From NCBI GenBank assembly GCA_020853375.1, contig JADYZA010000188.1, positions 1-6,372 on the forward strand: 6,372 bases of DNA, in the 5' to 3' direction. Position numbers and translations under genes: made by a program. The stretch is from Verrucomicrobiota bacterium (GTDB taxonomy: Bacteria > Verrucomicrobiota > Kiritimatiellia > Kiritimatiellales > Tichowtungiaceae). Positions 1 to 6,086 of the stretch are shown piece after piece. Within the stretch, counting starts at the first letter, position 1. Each line of letters opens with the position of its first letter. The notes below the pieces were generated by a model that was not told the origin of the DNA, ran no database searches, and saw only the letters and a list, made by a program, of their open reading frames with translations.

Positions 1-143
1 CGATGGTTCGTTCGTTGTACAACAACTTGTACGATGTCATGGTCAACGGCGCGGACCCAGTTATCAAGGTCGAGCAGGTTCGCCGCCAGATTCATGTGAT
101 GGAGCAATCCCATCTGCAGAATCCGCTTCCAAAGCGCAAATAA
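1..143 (+). CDS. Gfo/Idh/MocA-family oxidoreductase, C-terminal end only
   Basis: Only the last 46 full codons are present, in the frame starting at position 3 and ending in TAA at 141-143; the 5' part lies outside the window. The tail reads NNLYDVMVNGADPVIKVEQV, then RRQIHVMEQSH and a basic NPLPKRK end. This resembles the C-terminus of NAD(P)-dependent Gfo/Idh/MocA sugar or inositol dehydrogenases, where a 'LY..l..G.p..v..eqvrrqi.viE.cH.QNP' block closes the second domain. The Rossmann fold and catalytic residues are not visible, so substrate and cofactor cannot be given. It converges on the nuclease gene, with 12 bases between the two stop codons. The family call is reasonable but rests on a short segment. 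Confidence 0.66.
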   Translation, partial: MVRSLYNNLYDVMVNGADPVIKVEQVRRQIHVMEQSHLQNPLPKRK

Positions 144-158
144 AAGCGTTCGCTTTTA
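141..158. terminator. Hairpin joining the two convergent stop codons, probable bidirectional terminator
   Basis: TAAAAGCG (141-148) and CGCTTTTA (151-158) are perfect reverse complements around TT, so an RNA from either strand can form a 6-8 bp stem. The first TAA is the stop of the oxidoreductase and the final TTA is the reverse-strand stop of the nuclease. On the minus strand the stem continues into TTTTATTT, a fair U-tract; on the plus strand the U-run is only the stem's own TTTT. The GC core is just three pairs, so strength is uncertain. The position between two convergent genes supports the reading. Confidence 0.5.
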
Positions 159-3053
159 AGCGTCTCTCGGGTCAATGGCGACCGTGCGGCAGATGTGGGA
201 ATAATCATCGTAACCGGCGATAAGCGGTTCGGTGGCGAGGTCCCCGCCGCGCAGTTTGCTGACATTGGAAAAAAGCTGATCGAGAAACGTGCCGGTAATT
301 TCCGGCGTCATGGCGAGTCTCTTCCTTTCGAAGTGGCTCGCCATTTTTTTCAGCTCGCGCTCCTGCAGGTGATAGACCGCCTGTGTTTTTGCGTTCAGCT
401 CCGGCGTATTGTTGGCGCCGAAAAACTTTTGCTGAGCCGCAAAAGTATAGAGCGGAAGCTGGCAGTCGAGATTGAGCGCTACTTTCTTTTCGAGGTTGTC
501 CACTGAGTCGTTGCGCGACTTGCTCTTGTAGTCCACCACCAGCAAGCGGTCGAGTTCGCCGGAGCTGTTAAAGATCAGATCGATGCGGTCGATTTTTCCG
601 TTCAGCCGAATCTCCTCACCGCCGCGCTCTAAGGTGACTGGCAGATCGTGCTTTGCATCAAACTTCATTTCAAATAACGCCGGATAGCGGTTTCCCGCCT
701 GCGCGGTTTCGATATCCATGAGGACAAAGTTTTCGATCACCTGCAGAAGTTTCTGCTTTTCGGTCTCCCAGATGGCCGGATGTCCGAGATGGCGGCTCGG
801 ACGTCGCTCCGCTTTACGGAATTCCTCTTCTGCGATTTCGCGAGCCAGCGCGAGCAGATCGACGGCTTTGGCTGGATCAAAAACCGCCAGCGGAATTTCG
901 CCGCTTTGCGCAAGTTTCCAAACTCCGGAAGCGTTGCTGGCATAGACACCGCTTTGTTTGGCGATGGCGGTATAAATCTGTTCGAGAATGTCGTGAATGA
1001 CCACGCCGCGATCCATCGGGGCGGTGTCGTCCTCGTGTGTCAGATCGGGCCGGATGCTTAGTATTTTTTCCAGAAAGAAGACGAACCGGTTGCGGGCCAG
1101 CGATTCCAGCGCCGTCGCGCTGAGCTCCGGATTTTTTTCCAGCCATTGGAAAATCAGCGACTGGATTTTCTCTGCCGGGAACTCTACCGGTTGTTTCGGT
1201 TTGGCCGCCAGCTTCGCTTTTGTCTGCCGCACTTCATCTTCCGCACGGCAGGCTCCCGGCGGCAGGATGGTATGAAACGATTTTCCGGTTTCCGGTTTTT
1301 CAGTTCCGGTCAGTCCTCTCATCCGTTCAAAAAACTCGCCCGGCGCGCGGTTTTTTCCGTCCGCTCCGGTTTGAGTGTACGAAAGAGTCAACCGTTTACT
1401 TGCCGCACTCATGGCGGTTAGGAAAAGAATTTCTTCCTGAATCAATGCGGCGCCGGTTTCGGACAGCGCCAGGCGCGGACAGGGAATTCCGCGTTCGTTG
1501 AGAAAGGCTCGCAGCGCTTTGCGCTCGGTGTCGTTTAGCAGGGAATCAGACTTTGGAATCTGCGGGAACGTACGGTCGTCCATTCCAGCGAGATAAACGG
1601 ATTCAAACCTCAGGCCCGCCGCATCCAGCGGGTTGACAATCCAGACGCCGCTTTCGGTTCCCGACTCATCTTTCAGCGTGATGTTGTCGAGCAGTTCCTC
1701 AAACAACGCAATCAGCCGTTCCGGCGGAACCGGTTGGCTTTGAACTTCGCCGACTTCGTCGATCAACGCGAACACCTCATCCGGCAGATTTAATCCATGA
1801 AGTGTAATTAGAGACCGGGTCCGCGCCGCGAATTCTGCGGGCGGAATCCGTTTATCCAAGGGTTGGAAGAAGCCGGAGAGTTCTTTTGGCAGGCGGCGCA
1901 GACGCGGCGGTTCTTTAAGCCGGAGGTCCTGGACAATTGCCCGGCGGAGTTCATCGTTGAGTTCCGACCATTGGACGCCCGGCATAGTCAGCAGATCGCA
2001 GAGCCGGTCGCGCGAAAAGTTTTGCGGAAAGGCGAGCAGGGCGAGTAGCGCTTTGACTGGCGGATGCGCGGCGGCGGGCGTTCCGCGCCGGAAATGGTAC
2101 GGGATTCCGAAGCGCTGAAAGACATCGGGAATGATGTCGGTGTACGGACTCAGATCACGCACGATCAGCGCGATTTCATCCGGCGCGGCGCCGGTTTCAA
2201 TTTCGCTGGCGATACGTCGAGCTACATCTTCAATTTCTCCGTAGGGGTGCGCCGAAACGAAAAGCGAAACCCGGTCTTTCGATTCGTCCGCGAGGATATT
2301 CCCGTCGTCCATTTCGAAGGCATCGGCGAAATCTTCCAGCCACGGCTTCCACTCTTCTTCGTTGCCGCGTTCCAAGTCGCTGTATACGACGGCGTAAAGC
2401 CGCTTTTCGGCAGCTTGCGCATGGGCGTCCGGCAGAACGGAAATAATTTGAACCCGATCCTGTCCGAGTCTGGTTTTCAGCGCGGCGGCGAAGCGTTCCT
2501 CGAACGGGTTAAGCCAGCGGACGGCGCGGAACTGGACTCCATTCTCCAGTTCGTGCGGAAGTTCTCCGGATTCAAGCAGCCGGAGCAGGGCGGCATTGAG
2601 GGCGAAACGGTCGGCAATTTTCTTTTTCCCGCACAGATTTCGCCAAGCCTTTAGAATCTGTCCAATGCCGTGCAATTTATGGTTCGGCATGTGCGCCAGC
2701 AACCAGTCGGTAATGACCGGTTCGTTTTCGGCGAAAACGGCGAATGTGTCGATTGCCTGCCGGAGCAGTTTGGCTTGTGCGCCCGGCGAAAGGCGGGCGA
2801 GCGGCTGGCCGGATGCGAAAGAGGCGTTTGCGGCGGCTTCTTCGAGGAGCAGGCGGGTTTCGGTTGTGCCCAGCGTTCGACCTTTCAGCAGACCTGTGCG
2901 GCGGGCGGATTGTTCGCAGAGTTCCAGCAGCTTCCTCTGGGTGATGAGGCGGGAAGAATCCAGAACGCCGAGTTCCAAAACAAGGCGGCGTTCGGTCTGG
3001 CGTTTTGCCAGTTCGGTCGGGAAAACCGTTAAACTTTCGCCGCGTATCTTCAT
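156..3053 (-). CDS. AddB-like PD-(D/E)XK nuclease with inactive helicase-like region
   Basis: A 965-residue protein resembling the AddB/RexB subunit of helicase-nucleases that process double-strand breaks for recombination in the cytoplasm. Residues about 8-500 look like a superfamily I helicase remnant: 'IALIVRDLSPY...FGIPYHFRRG' (about 294-324) and 'VNPLDAAGLRFESVYLAGMD' (473-492) match the second helicase half of AddB. No Walker A (GxxGxGKT/S) is present near the N-terminus, so ATP hydrolysis is unlikely. The C-terminal RecB-type nuclease looks intact: H687, D822 in GKIDRID, D841-Y-K843, and Q865xxxY869. Of the four cysteines that hold an Fe-S cluster in AddB, three appear replaced (N655 in ARNRFVFF, A946, D949); only C955 remains. 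The ATG at 3051-3053 is the only ATG, GTG or TTG before an in-frame stop near 3122, and no clear Shine-Dalgarno precedes it. No addA lies beside it on either side within the window. It could also be annotated simply as a PD-(D/E)XK nuclease family protein. Confidence 0.85.
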   Translation of the reverse strand: MKIRGESLTVFPTELAKRQTERRLVLELGVLDSSRLITQRKLLELCEQSARRTGLLKGRTLGTTETRLLLEEAAANASFASGQPLARLSPGAQAKLLRQAIDTFAVFAENEPVITDWLLAHMPNHKLHGIGQILKAWRNLCGKKKIADRFALNAALLRLLESGELPHELENGVQFRAVRWLNPFEERFAAALKTRLGQDRVQIISVLPDAHAQAAEKRLYAVVYSDLERGNEEEWKPWLEDFADAFEMDDGNILADESKDRVSLFVSAHPYGEIEDVARRIASEIETGAAPDEIALIVRDLSPYTDIIPDVFQRFGIPYHFRRGTPAAAHPPVKALLALLAFPQNFSRDRLCDLLTMPGVQWSELNDELRRAIVQDLRLKEPPRLRRLPKELSGFFQPLDKRIPPAEFAARTRSLITLHGLNLPDEVFALIDEVGEVQSQPVPPERLIALFEELLDNITLKDESGTESGVWIVNPLDAAGLRFESVYLAGMDDRTFPQIPKSDSLLNDTERKALRAFLNERGIPCPRLALSETGAALIQEEILFLTAMSAASKRLTLSYTQTGADGKNRAPGEFFERMRGLTGTEKPETGKSFHTILPPGACRAEDEVRQTKAKLAAKPKQPVEFPAEKIQSLIFQWLEKNPELSATALESLARNRFVFFLEKILSIRPDLTHEDDTAPMDRGVVIHDILEQIYTAIAKQSGVYASNASGVWKLAQSGEIPLAVFDPAKAVDLLALAREIAEEEFRKAERRPSRHLGHPAIWETEKQKLLQVIENFVLMDIETAQAGNRYPALFEMKFDAKHDLPVTLERGGEEIRLNGKIDRIDLIFNSSGELDRLLVVDYKSKSRNDSVDNLEKKVALNLDCQLPLYTFAAQQKFFGANNTPELNAKTQAVYHLQERELKKMASHFERKRLAMTPEITGTFLDQLFSNVSKLRGGDLATEPLIAGYDDYSHICRTVAIDPRDA

Positions 3054-3082
3054 GGTTGATGAAACTAGCAGAGAGCGGTAGG

Positions 3083-3099
3083 GTTTGCCACCGTTTGGA
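3083..3099. promoter_or_regulatory. Imperfect palindromic 17-mer, copy 1, in the divergent region
   Basis: GTTTGCCACCGTTTGGA lies 30 bases upstream of the nuclease start codon and just outside the GxxExxY cassette. It shares 13 of 17 bases with a second copy at 4541-4557 before lysS. Both have the form TTT-CCA...GTT-GGA, with short CCA/TGG-type dyad symmetry. A role as an operator or promoter element is inference only. Confidence 0.25.
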
Positions 3100-3109
3100 G
3101 AGAATTTCC

Positions 3110-3137
3110 CCCACGAATTTCACGAATGAACACGAAT
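3110..3137 (+). repeat. Left terminal inverted repeat, three CACGAAT units
   Basis: CACGAAT occurs at 3112-3118, 3121-3127 and 3131-3137, with spacings of 9 and 10 bases. The arm is the reverse complement of 3512-3539 with three differences. The GxxExxY start codon (3126-3128) lies inside it, straddling the second unit. Confidence 0.88.
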
Positions 3138-3512
3138 AAAGATATTTTATACAAAGAAGAGAGTTTCGCAATTATTGGAGCGTGCTTTAACGTCTATAAT
3201 GACAAAGGTTGTGGTTTTCTGGAGTCGGTTTATCAGGAGTGTATGGGAATAGAATTTGTTTTCCAAAAGATTCCTGCCGAGACGCAGAAGAAACTGGATT
3301 TATTTTATAGGAAACAAAAACTGGAACAGTTTTACCAACCTGACTTTGTTTGTTTTGGGGAAATAATCGTTGAACTGAAGGCGGTTGAAAAAATTGCTGA
3401 CGCCCATCGTGCGCAGGTCCTTAACTACTTGAATGCAACGGGGTATAAGTTAGGAATAATTGTAAATTTCGGACATTATCCGGATCTCGAATATGAACGA
3501 ATTGTTCTCTGA
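3126..3512 (+). CDS. GxxExxY protein (PDDEXK-type, 128 aa)
   Basis: A full-length member of the GxxExxY family of small bacterial proteins (usually about 125-130 residues, biochemical role not established). The name-giving motif is G30-F-L-E33-S-V-Y36, after the typical opening 'ILYKEESFAIIGACFNVY'. A nuclease-like core follows: Q-P-D73, then E84-L-K86, then Q97xxxY101 ('QVLNYL'), and the usual 'GIIVNFG' strand near 110-116. These match a PD-(D/E)XK nuclease fold with candidate catalytic residues retained, although nuclease activity has not been shown from sequence. The ATG at 3126 gives the normal family length, but it lies in the inverted repeat and lacks a Shine-Dalgarno at proper distance (GGAG at 3097-3100 is over 20 bases away). 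Base composition is much more AT-rich than the neighbouring genes. It lies divergent from the nuclease gene and ends 45 bases before kdsD. Confidence 0.9.
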   Translation: MNTNKDILYKEESFAIIGACFNVYNDKGCGFLESVYQECMGIEFVFQKIPAETQKKLDLFYRKQKLEQFYQPDFVCFGEIIVELKAVEKIADAHRAQVLNYLNATGYKLGIIVNFGHYPDLEYERIVL

Positions 3513-3539
3513 TTCGTGTTTATTCGTGTGATTCGTGGG
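3512..3539 (-). repeat. Right terminal inverted repeat, three ATTCGTG units
   Basis: ATTCGTG occurs at 3512-3518, 3522-3528 and 3531-3537, with spacings of 10 and 9 bases, the mirror image of the left arm. It begins at the last base of the GxxExxY stop codon and ends 8 bases before the kdsD Shine-Dalgarno. Paired as plus-strand RNA with the left arm it gives 25 Watson-Crick pairs, two G-U pairs (3119/3530 and 3128/3521) and one mismatch (3120/3529). Confidence 0.88.
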
Positions 3540-3547
3540 CGATTAAA

Positions 3548-3552
3548 GGGAG
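3548..3552 (+). promoter_or_regulatory. Shine-Dalgarno that fixes the kdsD start
   Basis: GGGAG is followed by five A residues and then ATG at 3558. This supports the ATG over the in-frame GTG at 3516, which lies inside the cassette's right repeat and has no ribosome-binding site. Confidence 0.7.
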
Positions 3553-3557
3553 AAAAA

Positions 3558-4529
3558 ATGAATTTTCAGAAGCGCGCTAAAGAGGTGATGGACGTTGAAA
3601 TCGCGGGCCTGGAAAAGGTTCGTGACAGCATCAACGGAAATTTCAGCATCGCGATTGAATGGATTCTTGCCACCCTGAAAAACGGCGGCAAGGTGATCGT
3701 TTCCGGCGTCGGCAAGAATTTTCATATCGGCCAGAAGATGGCGGCGACGTTCACCAGCACCGGAACGCCCGCCGTTCTGCTGCATCCGATTGAAGCGATG
3801 CACGGCGATTTCGGGATTGTTGGCGACAAAGATATCGTGCTGGCGCTCAGCTACAGCGGCGCATCCGACGAACTGCTTGCGATTCTTCCGGCGTTTAAGC
3901 GCCGTGGCGTGAAAATTATCAGCATGACCGGCGACGCGACCAGTCCGCTGGGACAGCAGAGCGATCTGGTTCTTCCGATCACGGTCGATAAAGAAGCCTG
4001 TCCGTTCGGCATGGCGCCGACCGCCAGCACGACGGTGACTTTGGCTCTGGGCGATGCACTGGCGATTGTTCTGCTCGAAGCCCGTGGCTTTAAAAAGGAA
4101 GACTATGCCAAACTTCATCCCGGCGGCGCGATCGGGCGGACTCTGCTTCTGAAGGTTTCCGACGTGATGCGCACCAGCGACCGGCTGGCCAAGGTGCCGA
4201 GCGGTTCCAAGGTGAAAGAGGCGGTGCTGGCGATGACCGGTGCGCGCGCCGGTTGTGTGGCGGTCGTCGATGGCAGCGACAGATTGCTCGGAATTTTCAC
4301 GGACGGCGATCTGCGCCGCCATTTGATTGAGACACCCGACATCACCGAAGTTTCCATCGACTCCGTCATGACGCGTAAACCGATCACGCTTAGACCCGAT
4401 CAGCTTGCCGTGGATATTCTAAAAATCTACGAAGAGAAAAACATCGACGACCTCGTCGTGGTCGATGCCGGAAATGTTGTTGTCGGCGCGGTCGATATTC
4501 AGGATTTGCCGAAGCTGAAGATTCTCTGA
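3558..4529 (+). CDS. kdsD: D-arabinose-5-phosphate isomerase (KpsF/GutQ/KdsD family)
   Basis: This cytoplasmic enzyme interconverts D-ribulose 5-phosphate and D-arabinose 5-phosphate, the first step toward Kdo for lipopolysaccharide. The protein is 323 residues, close to the 328 of E. coli KdsD. An N-terminal SIS domain covers about 40-190 and contains 'GVGKNFHIGQKMAATFTSTG', 'EAMHGDFG', 'SYSGASDEL', 'KEACPFGMAPTASTT' and 'KLHPGGAIGR'. By alignment to remembered E. coli KdsD, its key residues K59, H88, E111, E152 and H193 correspond to K53, H82, E105, E146 and H187, all kept. Two CBS domains follow (about 203-262 and 270-323), including 'GIFTDGDLRR'. A small difference is Tyr for Asn in the S-N-S-G loop and Ala for the first Glu. 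The start is the ATG with GGGAG five bases upstream; a GTG 14 codons earlier is rejected. The cassette now sits between this gene and much of its former upstream region. KdsD, KpsF and GutQ paralogues are hard to tell apart by sequence. Confidence 0.93.
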   Translation: MNFQKRAKEVMDVEIAGLEKVRDSINGNFSIAIEWILATLKNGGKVIVSGVGKNFHIGQKMAATFTSTGTPAVLLHPIEAMHGDFGIVGDKDIVLALSYSGASDELLAILPAFKRRGVKIISMTGDATSPLGQQSDLVLPITVDKEACPFGMAPTASTTVTLALGDALAIVLLEARGFKKEDYAKLHPGGAIGRTLLLKVSDVMRTSDRLAKVPSGSKVKEAVLAMTGARAGCVAVVDGSDRLLGIFTDGDLRRHLIETPDITEVSIDSVMTRKPITLRPDQLAVDILKIYEEKNIDDLVVVDAGNVVVGAVDIQDLPKLKIL

Positions 4530-4540
4530 ATCCGGCCTTG

Positions 4541-4557
4541 GTTTTCCAATGTTCGGA
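4541..4557. promoter_or_regulatory. Imperfect palindromic 17-mer, copy 2, upstream of lysS
   Basis: GTTTTCCAATGTTCGGA lies in the 92-bp gap between kdsD and lysS and shares 13 of 17 bases with 3083-3099. Its core TTCC...GGAA can form a weak stem (TTCC/GGAA plus one more pair). Function is unknown; regulatory use is a guess from its intergenic placement. Confidence 0.25.
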
Positions 4558-4558
4558 A

Positions 4559-4581
4559 GCCCAGCCGCTTGCACGCCGGGC
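4559..4581 (+). terminator. GC-rich hairpin after kdsD, possible weak terminator
   Basis: GCCCAGC (4559-4565) pairs with GCCGGGC (4575-4581) through six Watson-Crick pairs and one A-C mismatch, with a nine-base loop. It is followed by CTTTC, a poor U-tract, so intrinsic termination would be partial at best. It lies 30 bases after the kdsD stop and 40 before lysS, so kdsD transcripts could still read into lysS. Confidence 0.33.
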
Positions 4582-4621
4582 CTTTCGCCGTTAAGATGCG
4601 CCACTTTTTGAAGGAGAATTT

Positions 4622-6079
4622 ATGCAGGACAACGAATACCGCCGCCAGCGCCTTGAAAACATGAAACTTCTGGAAGCCGCAGGCTATCCGGCTTTTGGTT
4701 CCGCTTTTAAGCGCACCGGCACGCTGGCCGACCTGACCGCCTCATTTGAAGAAGGTAAAACCGTCAGCGCCTGCGGACGGATCGTCGCCATGCGCAAAAT
4801 GGGCAAGATGGCGTTCGCCCATTTGTCCGACGGCTCGGCGAAATTCCAGCTGATGGTGAAAAAGGATTGGATCGGCGAAGCGATTTTCGACGCCTTCAAA
4901 CTACTCGACCTCGGCGATATTATCGGCGTGACCGGCGAACTGTTTATCACCCAGACCGGCGAAAAAACCGTCCGCATCACCGAATGGAAACTCCTTTGCA
5001 AATCGCTTCTGCCGCTGCCGGAAAAATTCCACGGCCTGCAGGATGTTGAAACCCGCTACCGTCAGCGCGGACTGGATTTGATCTCGAACGACGAAGTGCT
5101 GGCGCTGTTCAAAAAGCGCACGGCGGTGCTCAGCGAAATCCGCGCTTTCCTCGCGGCGCGCGGCTACAACGAAGTCGAAACGCCGATGATTCAGCAGATC
5201 GCCGGCGGCGCGGCGGCTTCGCCGTTCAAGACGCGCTACAACGCGCTCGGCACCGACATGTTTTTCCGCATCGCGCCGGAACTTTATCTCAAGCGGCTGA
5301 TTGTCGGCGGCATGGACAAAGTTTTTGAAATGAACCGTAACTTCCGCAACGAAGGACTCGACCGGACGCATAATCCGGAATTCACCGCGCTCGAAATTTA
5401 CGAAGCCTACGGCGACATGCGCTCGATGCAGGAACTGGTGCAAAGCCTCGTCACCCATTTGGCGCAGAAAATTTTTGGCCGGATGGAAGTTGAATGGATG
5501 GGCAACACGATCAACCTTTCCACACCTTGGAAGGAAATCGCCTACCGTGATCTGATTAAAGAACGCCTCGGCGCTGACTGGTTTGAAAAATCCGTCGATC
5601 AGGCGCGCGCCAAAGCCGACGAACTCGGCGTATTCGTCGAGCCGGGCGTTGATTTCGCCGCCGTCACGCACGAGATTTATGAGAAGAATATTGAAGGCAC
5701 GCTGATTCAGCCGACCTTTGTGACGCGCCTTCCGGCATTCCTCGTTCCGCTGGCTAAACCGTGCGCCGACGATCCGTCGCTGGTGGATGTTTTCGAACTG
5801 ATTGTCGGCGGCAAAGAACTGGCTCCGGCCTACAGCGAACTGAATGACTCGCTCGAACAGCGCCGCCGTTTCGAAGAACAGGCCGCGGGCGATGCGGCGA
5901 AAATCGACGACGATTTCCTCGATGCGCTTGAAACCGGTATGCCGCCGACCGGCGGTATGGGCATCGGTATCGACCGGCTCATGATGCTTCTGACCGGCTC
6001 CGACGCTATCCGCGACGTCATTCTTTTCCCGCAGCTCAAGCCGCGTGTGCAGCAGGTAAAAACTGATTTACAGAAATAG
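4622..6079 (+). CDS. lysS: Lysyl-tRNA synthetase, class II (LysRS)
   Basis: This cytoplasmic enzyme charges tRNA-Lys with lysine using ATP. The protein is 485 residues, slightly shorter than the 505 of E. coli LysS but complete. An OB-fold anticodon-binding domain spans about 45-125. 'RYRQRGLDLI' (145-154) leads into the catalytic domain. Class II motif 1 is around 'GYNEVETPMI' (181-190), followed by 'APELYLKRLIVGG'. Motif 2 is 'FEMNRNFRNEG' with 'HNPEF' (235-254), carrying the ATP-binding arginine. Motif 3 is 'GGMGIGIDRL' (444-453), with arginine at 452. One oddity is in 'GGKELAPAYSELND' (397-409), where most LysRS have N-A-F/Y-S-E; here proline 402 replaces the usual asparagine of the lysine pocket, while the glutamate (E406) is kept. 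A strong AAGGAG (4611-4616) sits five bases before the ATG. It follows kdsD by 92 bp and is followed by a repeat element rather than an evident terminator. Confidence 0.97.
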   Translation: MQDNEYRRQRLENMKLLEAAGYPAFGSAFKRTGTLADLTASFEEGKTVSACGRIVAMRKMGKMAFAHLSDGSAKFQLMVKKDWIGEAIFDAFKLLDLGDIIGVTGELFITQTGEKTVRITEWKLLCKSLLPLPEKFHGLQDVETRYRQRGLDLISNDEVLALFKKRTAVLSEIRAFLAARGYNEVETPMIQQIAGGAAASPFKTRYNALGTDMFFRIAPELYLKRLIVGGMDKVFEMNRNFRNEGLDRTHNPEFTALEIYEAYGDMRSMQELVQSLVTHLAQKIFGRMEVEWMGNTINLSTPWKEIAYRDLIKERLGADWFEKSVDQARAKADELGVFVEPGVDFAAVTHEIYEKNIEGTLIQPTFVTRLPAFLVPLAKPCADDPSLVDVFELIVGGKELAPAYSELNDSLEQRRRFEEQAAGDAAKIDDDFLDALETGMPPTGGMGIGIDRLMMLLTGSDAIRDVILFPQLKPRVQQVKTDLQK

Positions 6080-6086
6080 TGGAATT

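Larger units (their letters stand above)
3110..3539 (+). mobile_element. Inverted-repeat-bounded GxxExxY gene cassette (430 bp)
   Basis: A single small gene is bounded exactly by 28-bp inverted arms (3110-3137 and 3512-3539) that match at 25 of 28 positions. The coding part is about 38% GC, against 55-60% in kdsD next door, which suggests outside origin. The arms overlap the gene's start codon and the last base of its stop codon, so the unit carries almost nothing else. There is no transposase, and no target-site duplication is evident in the flanks, so movement would have to be supplied in trans or occur by another route. If the unit is excised conceptually, the divergent spacer between the nuclease start and the kdsD start would be about 74 bp. 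The repeat structure is read directly; mobility is inferred. Confidence 0.6.

Noticed and set aside
2064..2654. Plus-strand open frame (196 codons) opposite the nuclease gene
   Set aside because: It falls wholly within the AddB-like reading frame, which has clear motifs; no ribosome-binding site or family signal was seen.
3112..3137. Three CACGAAT units as a CRISPR-like or iteron array
   Set aside because: Units are 7 bases with 2-3 base gaps and occur in mirror orientation around one gene; there are no spacers, cas genes or replication initiator.
2677..3171. Minus-strand open frame (164 codons) overlapping the nuclease start and the cassette
   Set aside because: It runs through the 5' part of the nuclease gene in another frame and crosses the cassette boundary; its low-complexity Arg/Pro-rich sequence is not credible as a gene.
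156..3512. A two-nuclease defence system formed by the AddB-like and GxxExxY genes
   Set aside because: The genes are divergent, differ strongly in base composition, and the small gene is enclosed in its own repeats; adjacency is better explained by insertion.
3100..3552. Target-site duplication next to the cassette
   Set aside because: The flanks ending in AATTTCC and beginning with CGATTAAAG share no clear direct repeat, so none is claimed.
3516..3557. Extended kdsD start at the in-frame GTG (3516), adding 14 residues
   Set aside because: The added residues come from the cassette's right repeat, no Shine-Dalgarno precedes the GTG, and the ATG at 3558 has GGGAG at five bases and gives normal family length.
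3543..4322. Long minus-strand open frame (259 codons) opposite kdsD
   Set aside because: It lies antisense to a strongly recognised gene, and its translation is rich in Arg, His and Gln with no family resemblance; it is a shadow of GC-rich codon use.
4901..5671. Long minus-strand open frame (256 codons) opposite lysS
   Set aside because: It is antisense to the conserved lysS catalytic domain, and its translation shows no recognisable domain.
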